From MFD01275-c22 sp963705885 (GTDB lineage Bacteria > Actinomycetota > Actinomycetes > JACCUZ01), in the NCBI GenBank assembly GCA_963705885.1, contig OY970120.1, forward strand, positions 2,914,001 to 2,978,000: 64,000 nt of DNA, given 5' to 3'. The position numbers were made by a program, and so were the translations under genes. Numbering within the stretch: the stretch's first letter is position 1; each line of letters starts with the position of its first letter. The notes under the pieces are model-generated. The model was not told the DNA's origin, did not search any database, and saw only the letters and a list, made by a program, of their open reading frames with translations. Below are positions 47,320 through 55,718 of this stretch, in pieces.

Positions 47320-47888
47320 GCCCACAGCCGGTCCACCTGCTCCGCCAGCGCGTCGAGGTCGCCGTCGTTGTCCAGCACGACGTCGGCGACGGCCAGCCGT
47401 TCCGCCCGGCCGCTCTGGGCAGCCATCCGGGCCCGGGCGTCCGCCTCCGGCGTGCCGCGATCCGCGAGCCGCCCGATGCGGGTCTCCTCCGACGCGTCGA
47501 CGACCACGACGACGTCGTAGCCGTCCTGCAGGCTCTTCTCCACCAGCAGCGGGACGTCGTAGACGACGACCGCGTCGGGCGGGGCCGCCGCGACGAGCTC
47601 GGCGCTGCGCCGCCCGACGTAGGGGTGCACGATCGCCTCGAGCGCCGCGCGCCGGGCGGGCTCGGCGAACACCACCGCTCCCAGCCGGGCCCGGTCGAGC
47701 GCGCCGTCCTCGTCGAGGACATCGCTGCCGAACTCCGCGACGACCGCGGCGAGGCCGGGGGTGCCCACGGCCACCGCCTCGCGGGCCAGCGCGTCGGCGT
47801 CGACGACCACCGCACCCCGGCCGGCGAGCAGCCGGGCCACCTCGCTCTTGCCGGACCCGATGCCCCCCGTGAGCCCGACCGTGATCAC
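47286..47888 (-). CDS. coaE: Dephospho-CoA kinase
   Basis: The 200-residue product begins VITVGLTGGIGSGKSEVARLLAGRGA with the P-loop, followed by VVVDADALAREAV, HPYVGRRSAEL, VVYDVPLLVEK and VVVVVDASEETRIGRL, the ordered motifs of CoaE. It phosphorylates dephospho-CoA in the last step of CoA synthesis. GTG 47888 overlaps the TGA of the upstream membrane-protein gene (GTGA). The stop lies inside the convergent DUF4015 gene. Confidence 0.95.
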   Translation of the reverse strand: MITVGLTGGIGSGKSEVARLLAGRGAVVVDADALAREAVAVGTPGLAAVVAEFGSDVLDEDGALDRARLGAVVFAEPARRAALEAIVHPYVGRRSAELVAAAPPDAVVVYDVPLLVEKSLQDGYDVVVVVDASEETRIGRLADRGTPEADARARMAAQSGRAERLAVADVVLDNDGDLDALAEQVDRLWAQLRGGSAARV

Positions 47889-49042
47889 GTGCGCGACGCT
47901 ACCGGCTCGCGCTCCCGGCGGCCGCCCGCCAGACGGCGTGCGGTTGCGTCCAGCCAGGCCGCCAGCGCCTCGAGCGGACCCCGCCCCAGAGTGGTCCGCC
48001 AGGCGGTGGCCAGCACCACGGCCACGACGACGTGCGCCCACCACAGCTGCGCGGGGTCGTCGAGGAGCAGCGGGCTGTCCTGGGCCAGCGCGAGCACGTG
48101 GAGGCTGTAGAGGGTGAACGTCATGCTCCCCACCGCGGCCAGCGGCAGGAGGGCGACCCGCGGGACCAGGCGGGCCAGCAGCAGGAAGCCGCCCAGCACG
48201 ACCATGGACGTCCCGATGGTGTGCGCCAGGTCGAACGTCGTGCCGCTGTGCGGCGCCGAGACGGTGAGCCACCGCCAGTCGGCCGTGGGCGTGGTCCCGA
48301 AGAGCCCGCTGCGCAGCGCGGCGTCGACGGGGAGGAACAGCCCGCCCTCCCCCGCGTCGAGCCGGTCGCTGCCCCCGACGGCGGAGAGCAGGACGGCGGA
48401 GGTGGCCTTGGCGCCCAGGGCGAGGGCGGCGCCGACGACGACGACCCGCAGCGGCGTGAGCCAGCCGGTGAGCCCGGCCCGGCCGAGCGCGAGACCGGCG
48501 AAGAGGTAGGCCGTCCACGTGAGCACCGGGTAGGTCCCGGTCAGGAAGAGGTCGACGAGCAGGTCCCCGCCGCCGGGCTCCTCGACCACCTGAGGGTCCA
48601 GCGGCGCGCGCAGCAGGTGGCTGGCGACGGGAGCCAGGACCGCCGACCCGACGGCGAGCAGGGCCAGCGTCCGTGCGCCCAGGCCGAGGAACGGCACGGC
48701 GACGAGGAAGAGCAGCGCGTAGTAGGCCAGGATCACCAGCGGCGGTGACTCGACGCGGCCCAGGAGCAGGCCCACCACGAGCAGCAGGCCGGCACGGGCC
48801 GCGACACCCACGCGGGCGGCCCGCAGGGGGCGCTCCCGCAGCGGACGGGGGCCGCCGGAGGCCAGCGCGAGCCCGACGCCCGCGAGCACCGCGAACAGGG
48901 CCGACGCCCGGCCGCTGGCCACGGCGTGCGACACGTGCAGGTCGCCGTCGCGCTCGAAGCCCGGGAAGATGTGTGTCGCGGCCATGCCGACCAGGGCGAG
49001 CGCCCGGGCGACGTCGACGCCGACCAGGCGGCCGGAGGACAT
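47885..49042 (-). CDS. DUF418/HGSNAT-like multi-pass membrane protein
   Basis: The 385-residue protein has about ten membrane helices. It opens GRLVGVDVARALALVGMAATHIFPGFE and continues RASALFAVLAGVGLALASGG, resembling heparan-alpha-glucosaminide N-acetyltransferase and DUF418/DUF1624 families, in which an early His and Arg sit near the membrane face. A late MTFTLYSLHVLALAQDSPL matches the DUF418 C-terminal region. An acyl-transfer role at the membrane is possible, but I would not name a substrate. ATG 49042 is preferred; a GTG at 49054 is in frame. Coupled to coaE by a GTGA overlap. Confidence 0.8.
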   Translation of the reverse strand: MSSGRLVGVDVARALALVGMAATHIFPGFERDGDLHVSHAVASGRASALFAVLAGVGLALASGGPRPLRERPLRAARVGVAARAGLLLVVGLLLGRVESPPLVILAYYALLFLVAVPFLGLGARTLALLAVGSAVLAPVASHLLRAPLDPQVVEEPGGGDLLVDLFLTGTYPVLTWTAYLFAGLALGRAGLTGWLTPLRVVVVGAALALGAKATSAVLLSAVGGSDRLDAGEGGLFLPVDAALRSGLFGTTPTADWRWLTVSAPHSGTTFDLAHTIGTSMVVLGGFLLLARLVPRVALLPLAAVGSMTFTLYSLHVLALAQDSPLLLDDPAQLWWAHVVVAVVLATAWRTTLGRGPLEALAAWLDATARRLAGGRREREPVASRT

Positions 49043-49095
49043 GACGCGCAGCACCGGGTCAGCGTACGTGGCGGGCGGTGCCCGTCCCGGGACGA

Positions 49096-49125
49096 CGAAG
49101 GGCCCCGCCGGAGCGGGGCCCTTCG
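49096..49125 (-). terminator. rpsA terminator hairpin
   Basis: CGAAGGGCCCCGC (49096-49108) and GCGGGGCCCTTCG (49113-49125) make a perfect 13-bp stem with the 4-base loop CGGA, starting 16 bases past the rpsA stop codon. This is the strongest hairpin in the window and a clear intrinsic-type terminator, though without a U-run. Confidence 0.85.
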
Positions 49126-49140
49126 CCGGTGGTGCGGTGG

Positions 49141-50673
49141 CTACTTGTCGCCGGTGAGCTTCTCCCGCAGCGCGGCCAGCGCCTCGTCGGAGGCGAGGGT
49201 GCCGCCGCTGGGCGTCGGCGCCGCCTCCTCCTCTGCCTCGTCGTCCGCGGGGACGGCCGGGGCTTCGGAGGAGTAGGTGGACGGTGCCGCGGCGGCGCCC
49301 TCGAGCCCCGCCTCCGCCTCGGCCTTCTGGGCCTCCTCGACCTGCTTCATGTGCGCCTCGTAGCGCGTGCGCGCCACGGCGTACTGGCGCTCCCACTCGG
49401 CCTGCTGCTCCTCGTGCCCCGGCAGCCACTCGTTGGTCTCCGGGTCGAAGCCGTCGGGGTACTGGTAGTTGCCGGAGTCGTCGTACTGCGCGGACATGCC
49501 GTAGAGCGTGGGGTCGAACGAGCCCTCGTCACCCGTCGGGGCGGTCGCTCCCTCGTTGGCCTGCTTGAGGCTCAGCGAGATGCGGCGACGCTCGAGGTCG
49601 ATGTCTATGACCTTGACGAAGATCTCGTCGCCGACCTGGACGACCTGCTCGGGGATCTCGACGTGGCGCTCGGCCAGCTCGGAGATGTGGACCAGGCCCT
49701 CGATGCCCTCGTCGACCCGGACGAACGAGCCGAAGGGCACCAGCTTGGTGACCTTGCCCGGCACGACCTGGCCGATCTGGTGGGTGCGCGCGAACTGCTG
49801 CCAGGGGTCCTCCTGCGTCGCCTTGAGCGACAGCGAGACCCGCTCGCGGTCCATGTCCACGTCGAGGACCTCGACGGTGACCTCCTGGCCGACCTCGACC
49901 ACCTCGGACGGGTGGTCGATGTGCTTCCAGGACAGCTCGGAGACGTGCACCAGGCCGTCGACGCCGCCGAGGTCCACGAAGGCGCCGAAGTTCACGATGC
50001 TCGACACCACGCCGGAGCGGACCTGGCCCTTCTGCAGCGTCTGCAGGAACGTCGAGCGGACCTCGGACTGGGTCTGCTCGAGCCACGCGCGCCGCGAGAG
50101 CACGACGTTGTTGCGGTTCTTGTCCAGCTCGATGATCTTGGCCTCGAGCTCCTTGCCGACGTAGGGCTGGAGGTCGCGCACGCGGCGCATCTCCACCAGC
50201 GACGCCGGGAGGAACCCGCGCAGGCCGATGTCGAGGATGAGGCCACCCTTGACGACCTCGATGACGGTGCCGGTGACGATGCCGTCCTCGTCCTTGAGCT
50301 TCTCGATCGTGCCCCAGGCGCGCTCGTACTGGGCGCGCTTCTTGGACAGGATCAGCCGGCCCTCCTTGTCCTCCTTCTGCAGGACCAGGGCCTCGACCTC
50401 GTCGCCGACGGTGACGACCTCGTGCGGGTCGATGTCGTGCTTGATCGAGAGCTCGCGCGAGGGGATGACACCCTCGGTCTTGTAGCCGATGTCGAGCAGG
50501 ACCTCGTCCCGGTCGACCTTGACGATGACACCTTCGACGATGTCTCCGTCGTTGAAGTACTTGATGGTCTCGTCGATCGCGGCGAGGAAGGCCTCCTCGT
50601 CGCCGATGTCGTTCACGGCGACGTTGGGGGTGCCGGAGACGAGTCCGGGTGTGGCTTCGATGCTTGCCGTCAT
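49141..50673 (-). CDS. rpsA: Small ribosomal subunit protein S1
   Basis: The 510-residue product has four S1/OB repeats at about 40-110, 125-190, 210-280 and 295-365 (GDIVEGVIVKVDRDEVLLDIGYKTEG; GTVIEVVKGGLILDIGLRGFLPAS; VRSGVVSSIVNFGAFVDLGGVDGLVH; VVPGKVTKLVPFGSFVRVDEGIEGLVH). An acidic, Ala/Glu-rich low-complexity tail follows, as usual for actinobacterial S1. S1 binds mRNA on the 30S subunit. The 222 bases upstream (50674-50895) hold no gene and should contain its promoter and leader. It ends at a 13-bp terminator hairpin. Confidence 0.97.
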   Translation of the reverse strand: MTASIEATPGLVSGTPNVAVNDIGDEEAFLAAIDETIKYFNDGDIVEGVIVKVDRDEVLLDIGYKTEGVIPSRELSIKHDIDPHEVVTVGDEVEALVLQKEDKEGRLILSKKRAQYERAWGTIEKLKDEDGIVTGTVIEVVKGGLILDIGLRGFLPASLVEMRRVRDLQPYVGKELEAKIIELDKNRNNVVLSRRAWLEQTQSEVRSTFLQTLQKGQVRSGVVSSIVNFGAFVDLGGVDGLVHVSELSWKHIDHPSEVVEVGQEVTVEVLDVDMDRERVSLSLKATQEDPWQQFARTHQIGQVVPGKVTKLVPFGSFVRVDEGIEGLVHISELAERHVEIPEQVVQVGDEIFVKVIDIDLERRRISLSLKQANEGATAPTGDEGSFDPTLYGMSAQYDDSGNYQYPDGFDPETNEWLPGHEEQQAEWERQYAVARTRYEAHMKQVEEAQKAEAEAGLEGAAAAPSTYSSEAPAVPADDEAEEEAAPTPSGGTLASDEALAALREKLTGDK

Positions 50674-50895
50674 GTGGTGGGTGGCTCCGTTGCGGACAGG
50701 TGTCGTCGGTCTCTACGCGGTCGGCGGGATTGCCGCGGCGCAGCGCCAGGGGCCCGATTCGACCTGCCGGGAAGACCAGAACCCGGTCGACGGGCGAGCT
50801 GGACGATCGACACACCGAGCGAGAGCCTGCCCATGACAGAGAGTCACGCAGACCCGCAGCGCACCGGCCAGCCTACGCGCAGGCGCGCGGGAGGG

Positions 50896-51849
50896 TCAAC
50901 GCGGGGTGACCGCCGACCGTGGGTCCGGCCGGCCCGCGGCCAGCGATCCCGACCGCGCCGTGGCCAGGAGCACCGCACCCGCCTGCTCGACCACCGGGTC
51001 GGCACGCTCCCGGGCCGCCAGGTCGACCAGCGCGAACAGGTCCAGCGCCCGGGCGGTGTCCAGCCAGCCGGCGGGGAGCCCGCCGGCCTCGGCCAGCTCG
51101 ACGACCCCGACGAGGAACGCGCGGCCGGCGTCGTCGTCCTCGTCGGGCGGGAACCGGAGCAGGTTCCCCAGGTCGGCCAGCCGGGCACCCGCGTGGGCGA
51201 GCTCCCAGTCGAGCAGCCCGGTCACCTCGGCCCGCTCGACGTCGACCAGCAGGTTCTCGGGGACCAGGTCGCCGTGGACCAGCGTCGCCTCGTGGGCCAC
51301 GGCGTCGACCAGCGGCCGGACCCCCCGCGCGAGCGACGTCAGCGCCCCGCGGTCCTCGTCGGTCCACCGGGCCAGGCCCCCGCTGTGCAGGCGGCTGCGG
51401 GCGAGATCATCCAGCGACGCCGGGCCCGCGGGCACCGGCGTGACGGCGAGGTCGGGGCCGGAGAGCTCGCCGGGCGCGTCGAACCGCGCCGTCGCCAGCC
51501 GCAGGGTCACCCCGCCGACGGCGCGGCCCAGCTCGCGGGCCTCCCGCTCCCCCACGCGGGCCAGCGCCTCGTCCAGCCGCTCGCCGGGCAGCCGCGCCGT
51601 CAGGACGTACGGCGGCAGGTCGCCCTCGGCGTGCACGCGCGCGTCCAGCACCGCCGGGACCGGGACGACCCCGCGCAGCCGCCGCAGCAGCGCGACGTCC
51701 ACGACGGCCCGCTGCGGCGCCCGCGCGTACAGCCGCAGCACCACCTCCTCGCCGTCGAGGTCGGCGAGGAAGGTCTCGCCGCTGCGGCCGCCGGCGAGCG
51801 GCGTCACCGACGGGCCGAAGGCGCGCCGCAGCCGCTCGGGGGTCGTCAC
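50896..51849 (-). CDS. Aminoglycoside phosphotransferase-like (APH/choline kinase fold) protein
   Basis: The 317-residue protein has the protein-kinase-like fold of the APH family: FGPSVTPLAGGRSGETFLADLDGEEVVLRLY (nucleotide loop and Lys-equivalent region), TLVHGDLVPENLLVD (catalytic Brenner motif HGDxxxxN) and VTGLLDWELAHAGARLADLGNLLRF (metal-binding Asp-Trp-Glu). Family members phosphorylate aminoglycosides, macrolides, choline, homoserine or other small molecules; most chromosomal copies in actinomycetes have unknown substrates, so resistance should not be assumed. GTG 51849 is chosen. It is divergent from the methyltransferase gene with 35 bases between starts. Confidence 0.88.
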   Translation of the reverse strand: MTTPERLRRAFGPSVTPLAGGRSGETFLADLDGEEVVLRLYARAPQRAVVDVALLRRLRGVVPVPAVLDARVHAEGDLPPYVLTARLPGERLDEALARVGEREARELGRAVGGVTLRLATARFDAPGELSGPDLAVTPVPAGPASLDDLARSRLHSGGLARWTDEDRGALTSLARGVRPLVDAVAHEATLVHGDLVPENLLVDVERAEVTGLLDWELAHAGARLADLGNLLRFPPDEDDDAGRAFLVGVVELAEAGGLPAGWLDTARALDLFALVDLAARERADPVVEQAGAVLLATARSGSLAAGRPDPRSAVTPR

Positions 51850-51884
51850 GCCCCTGATCGTCCCAGCCCGGGGATGATCGGGGA

Positions 51885-52679
51885 GTGGACCCCGTCGCGA
51901 GGAGGCCGGCCGGCCAGGACGAGTCGGCGCGGGCGAACCGGTCGTGGTGGGACGCCGAGGCCGACGCCTACCTGGACGAGCACGGCGCGTTCCTCGGCGA
52001 GGCACGGTTCGTGTGGGGGCCCGAGGGCCTGGACGAGGACGAGGCGCGGCTGCTCGGCGACGTGGCGGGGCGGCGGGTCCTCGAGGTCGGGTCCGGTGCC
52101 GCGCAGTGCTCGCGCTGGCTGCTGGCGGCCGGCGCCGACCCGGTCGCGCTGGACGTCTCGGGCGAGATGCTGCGCCGGGGGCGGGTGCTCGGCGCGGCCG
52201 CCGGCCTCGAGGTGGCCACCGTGCAGGCCGACGCGGCGCGGCTGCCGTTCACCGACCGCTCGTTCGACCTGGCGTGCTCGGCCTACGGCGGGGTGCCCTT
52301 CGTCGACGACTCCGCCGGGGTCATGCGCGAGGTCGCGCGGGTCCTGCGGCCGGGAGGGCGCTGGGTCTTCTCGGTGACGCACCCGCTGCGCTGGGCCCTG
52401 CGCGACGACCCGGGCCCGGACGGGCTGGTGGTGACGACGTCGTACTTCGACCGCACGCCGTACGTCGAGCAGGACGAGCGGGGCCGGGCGACCTACGTGG
52501 AGCACCACCGGACGCTCGGCGACCGGGTCCGCGAGGTCACGGCGGCCGGCCTGCGCCTGCTCGACCTCGTGGAGCCCGAGTGGCCTGCCGGGAACACCCG
52601 CACGTGGGGCGGGTGGAGCCCGCTGCGCGGCCGGTTGGTGCCCGGCACGGCCGTCTTCGTCTGCGCCAAGGACGGCTGA
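51885..52679 (+). CDS. Class I SAM-dependent methyltransferase
   Basis: The 264-residue protein shows RVLEVGSGAAQCSRWLLAAGADPVALDVS (SAM motif I and acidic post-I residue), VQADAARLPFTDRSFDLACSAYGGVPFV (motif II region) and VARVLRPGGRWVFSVTHPLRWAL, a Methyltransf_11 pattern. An N-terminal WWDAEADAYLDEHGAFL is frequent in actinobacterial small-molecule methyltransferases. GTG 51885 has GGGGA just upstream. Substrate unknown; no pathway neighbours point to one. Confidence 0.9.
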   Translation: MDPVARRPAGQDESARANRSWWDAEADAYLDEHGAFLGEARFVWGPEGLDEDEARLLGDVAGRRVLEVGSGAAQCSRWLLAAGADPVALDVSGEMLRRGRVLGAAAGLEVATVQADAARLPFTDRSFDLACSAYGGVPFVDDSAGVMREVARVLRPGGRWVFSVTHPLRWALRDDPGPDGLVVTTSYFDRTPYVEQDERGRATYVEHHRTLGDRVREVTAAGLRLLDLVEPEWPAGNTRTWGGWSPLRGRLVPGTAVFVCAKDG

Positions 52680-52692
52680 GCGCCGGGGACCG

Positions 52693-53652
52693 TCAGGCGG
52701 CGACCGGGTCGCGGCGCCGTCCCCGGCGGGCGACCGGACCGCCGTCGCCGTCACCCGGGCGGAACGCCAGCCCGAGGCCGAACAGGGCCAGGATGATGCC
52801 GAGCAGCACGAGCACGAGCGGGCCGGTGGTGCGCAGCAGGCCCAGGCTCCGCTTGTTGTCCTTCGCGGTCTTCGCCTGCTCGGCGACGGTCTCGTCGCTG
52901 AACGTCAGGGTGGCCTGCGTGACGGTGAGCACGTCGGAGCCGGTGTCGTCGCGCAGGGTGGACAGCTGCTCCTCCTGGCCCTTGACGATGACACCGGTGT
53001 CGGGCTCGACCCAGACGCGGCGCAGGTTGGAGTAGAAGCGGTCGACGGGCACGGAGGTCTCGGTCCGCCCGATCAGGGAGCCCGGAACGTCCAGCTCGGC
53101 GATCTTGACGGGGTCGATGACCTGCTCGTAGCGGTAGACGTCGACACCCGCGACCTTCTCCGACCTCTTGTAGACCATGTCGGAGGCCTCACCGAGGGTC
53201 GTGTCGAAGTACTGGTAGGTCGTCTTCTTGGCGTCGAACGGGAACTTGTACTCGATGCCCCGGTGCTCGGCCGGGGAGCCGTTGAGGCTCTCGCCGCAGC
53301 AGTTGACCGCCTCCGAAGTGTTCCGGTCGAACGCCACGCGGTCGGTCGTGGCCGTGACGAGGTCGCCCGCCTCGTTCTCGACGCGGACGAACACGTCCCA
53401 GACCGCGCGGTCGTCGGTGCTCGCCGCGACGTCACCCTGGACCCGCCGGGTGGCGGTCAGCGTCTCGCCCTCGACCAGCTCGAGGGCACCGATGTTCAGG
53501 TACGTCGCGCCGGGCGCCACCGAGACCGTCTGGGAGTCCTGGTCGAGGGGCGCCTTGGCCAGCGAGGGGTAGGCGTAGAACCGCAGGAGCGGCCCCAGCA
53601 CGAGCAGCGCGACGCCCACGGCGACGAGAACGAGACCCAGCGGACGACGCAT
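52693..53652 (-). CDS. DUF3068 (PorA-family-like) membrane protein
   Basis: The 319-residue protein has an N-terminal helix (LGLVLVAVGVALLVLGPLLRFYAYP), a large extracytoplasmic domain and a C-terminal helix at about 275-300 (LVLVLLGIILALFGLGLAF) with a basic tail. Landmarks such as YLNIGALELVEGETLTATRRVQGD, VDRFYSNLRRVWVEPDTGVIVKG and TLTFSDETVAEQ fit DUF3068, annotated in databases as porin PorA family. It starts the second envelope cluster but on the opposite strand to the GT-C genes. Function unknown; a porin role is not shown by the sequence. Confidence 0.85.
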   Translation of the reverse strand: MRRPLGLVLVAVGVALLVLGPLLRFYAYPSLAKAPLDQDSQTVSVAPGATYLNIGALELVEGETLTATRRVQGDVAASTDDRAVWDVFVRVENEAGDLVTATTDRVAFDRNTSEAVNCCGESLNGSPAEHRGIEYKFPFDAKKTTYQYFDTTLGEASDMVYKRSEKVAGVDVYRYEQVIDPVKIAELDVPGSLIGRTETSVPVDRFYSNLRRVWVEPDTGVIVKGQEEQLSTLRDDTGSDVLTVTQATLTFSDETVAEQAKTAKDNKRSLGLLRTTGPLVLVLLGIILALFGLGLAFRPGDGDGGPVARRGRRRDPVAA

Positions 53653-53879
53653 CCCTGCTCCTTGACCCGGACCGCCCACGCAGGCGGTCGCGGGCACGCT
53701 ACCAGCCGGTAGGTCGTCGCGGGCGGCGCTCGGCGGCAAGCGGCAGCAATGTCCGGAGAGGCCGGGATGCCGTGCCTGCGGATGGCAGAATCGCGCCGTC
53801 GGAGCCGGTCGACCGCCGCCCGGGACCCGCCGTGGCGCGCGGCTGGTCGCGCTCGCCGCCCCCAGGAGCCCCCACCCCC

Positions 53880-55718
53880 GTGACCACGTCCCTCGGCCCG
53901 CCCCCGGCCCTTGCCGCGACCCCGGCACGGGCGCGGACGGCGACGGCCACCTGGGTCCGGCGCGCTGCCGTCGCGGTGGCCCTGGCCGGGTTGGCGCTGC
54001 GGGGCTGGGTCGCCTTCCGCGGCTACTTCCTCGTCGACGACTTCATCTTCCAGGCGCGCGCGGCGCGCGAGCCCTTCCTCGAGAACCTCGTGACCGAGCA
54101 CGCCGGGCACCTCATGCCCGGCGGCATGCTTTTGGCATGGTTCGCGACCGAGGCCGCGCCGCTCAACCACACCTTCGTCGTGCTGCTGACACTGGCCGGG
54201 CAGGCGCTCGCGACAGCGCTGTGCTGGCAGGCTCTCACGACGCTCGTGGGCACCCGGCCGGCCGTGCTCGGGCCGTTCCTCTTCTACTGCCTCACGCCGC
54301 TGCTGCTCCCGTCCACGGCCTGGTGGGCCGCGGCGCTGAACGCGCTCCCGCTGCAGATCGCGGGGTTCGCGGCCGTCAGCGCCTACGTCCGCCACCGGCG
54401 GGGCGGTGCGACGCGCGACCTGCTCCTCTGCGTCGGCGCCACCGCCGGAGGGCTCCTGTTCTTCGAGAAGGCCGTCCTGGTCCCGGTCGTCGTCGCCGGC
54501 GTCGCGCTCGCGCTGTCCTCCGAGCCGCGCCTGCTGTCGGCCGCCCGGCACGAGGTGGTGGCCAGGTGGCGGCTCTGGGCCGCCCTGACCGGGACCGTCG
54601 GCGGCTACCTCCTCTGGTACGCCCTGACGCCGCGCTCCTCCCCGTTCGGCGCGCCCACGGACGGCGCCGCCGTCGCCGACCTCGTGAGCGGCTCGATCGG
54701 GAGGGCCGTCGCTCCGAGCCTCGTCGGCGGCCCCTGGTCGTGGGTGCCGGTCGGCACGGCGGGCGGCATCGGCAACGCGCCCACGTGGGCCGGGTGGCTG
54801 GCCGCCGACGCGCTGCTGCTGCTCGTGGTGGCCACGTCGCTCTTCCGGGCCCGGGCCCGCCGGATGTGGGCCACGGCCGCCCTGGTGGTCGCCGCCGACC
54901 TCACGGTCCTCGGTGTCAGCAGGCTGTTCATCGGCGCCCAGATCGGCCAGGAGCTGCGCTACTTCGCCGACGCCGCGGTGCCCGTCGTGCTCGCGCTGAC
55001 GCTCGCCGTGCTGACGCCGCTGGGAGAGCGGCCCGACGCGTTGTCCCGCCGGACGGCGGCAGCACTGGCCGTCCGACCCGCCGCGTCACGGTCGGTGGCC
55101 GCGGTGGCCGCCGTCGCGTTCGCGGCCAGCTCGGCGTGGTCGACCATCGGCTACGACCGGGTCTGGTCGGGCAACCCGGCACGCGACTACGTGACGACGG
55201 CGAAGCGCGAGCTCGCGGCGCTGCCCCCCGGCAGCGGGCTGCTCGACCAGCCGGTGCCGCCCGAGGTGCTCGACGGCCTGACCGCCCCGCGCAACACCAC
55301 CGGCTGGGTCTTCGCACCGCTGCGCGACGGCCCGTCCTTCGGGGAGACCGCGACCGAGGGCTGGCAGGTCGCCGACGACGGCCGGGTCGAGCTGCGGGCC
55401 GTCGCCGGGATCACGAGCGAGCCGGGGCCGGCCGAAGGCTGCGGCTGGCCCGTGTCGAGCGACGGCGGGACGGTCGACCTCGGGAACGACCTGTTCACCT
55501 GGCTCTGGCTGCTCCGCGTCGAGTACCTCGCCGGGGACGACACGGCCGCCGTCCTGCGCCTCGGCGACGGCCGGCAGCCGGTGGAGTTCCGCAAGGGACT
55601 CGGAACGCTCGTGGTCCGCATGACCGGCGACGGGAGACGGTTGCGTGTCACCGGGCTGGACCGCGGCGTCGGGCTGTGCATCGACACGGTCCGCGTCGGA
55701 AGCTGGGCCGCGCCGTGA
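53880..55718 (+). CDS. GT-C-like multi-pass membrane protein (copy 1)
   Basis: About 612 residues from GTG 53880 (GTG 53772 would add 36 Pro/Arg-rich residues). About ten helices precede a roughly 190-residue extracytoplasmic C-terminal domain. The first outer loop has GYFLVDDFIFQARA and GHLMPGGMLLAW; the acidic pair VDD in the first loop is a hallmark of GT-C polyprenyl-phosphate-sugar glycosyltransferases. Other blocks are TAWWAAALNALPLQIAGFAA, FFEKAVLVPVVV and ELRYFADAAVPVVLAL. No family name comes to mind. It is paralogous to the next gene and coupled to it (GTGA). I infer transfer of a lipid-linked sugar outside the membrane. Confidence 0.75.
   Translation: MTTSLGPPPALAATPARARTATATWVRRAAVAVALAGLALRGWVAFRGYFLVDDFIFQARAAREPFLENLVTEHAGHLMPGGMLLAWFATEAAPLNHTFVVLLTLAGQALATALCWQALTTLVGTRPAVLGPFLFYCLTPLLLPSTAWWAAALNALPLQIAGFAAVSAYVRHRRGGATRDLLLCVGATAGGLLFFEKAVLVPVVVAGVALALSSEPRLLSAARHEVVARWRLWAALTGTVGGYLLWYALTPRSSPFGAPTDGAAVADLVSGSIGRAVAPSLVGGPWSWVPVGTAGGIGNAPTWAGWLAADALLLLVVATSLFRARARRMWATAALVVAADLTVLGVSRLFIGAQIGQELRYFADAAVPVVLALTLAVLTPLGERPDALSRRTAAALAVRPAASRSVAAVAAVAFAASSAWSTIGYDRVWSGNPARDYVTTAKRELAALPPGSGLLDQPVPPEVLDGLTAPRNTTGWVFAPLRDGPSFGETATEGWQVADDGRVELRAVAGITSEPGPAEGCGWPVSSDGGTVDLGNDLFTWLWLLRVEYLAGDDTAAVLRLGDGRQPVEFRKGLGTLVVRMTGDGRRLRVTGLDRGVGLCIDTVRVGSWAAP

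Noticed and set aside
50896..51849. Aminoglycoside resistance gene
   Set aside because: The fold motifs are those of the broad APH/choline-kinase superfamily, in a housekeeping context with no mobile element. Substrate cannot be claimed.
49078..52377. Plus-strand open frame of about 1,100 codons across rpsA and the APH-like gene
   Set aside because: It crosses two well-supported minus-strand genes, the rpsA terminator and an intergenic gap, and shows no protein family features.
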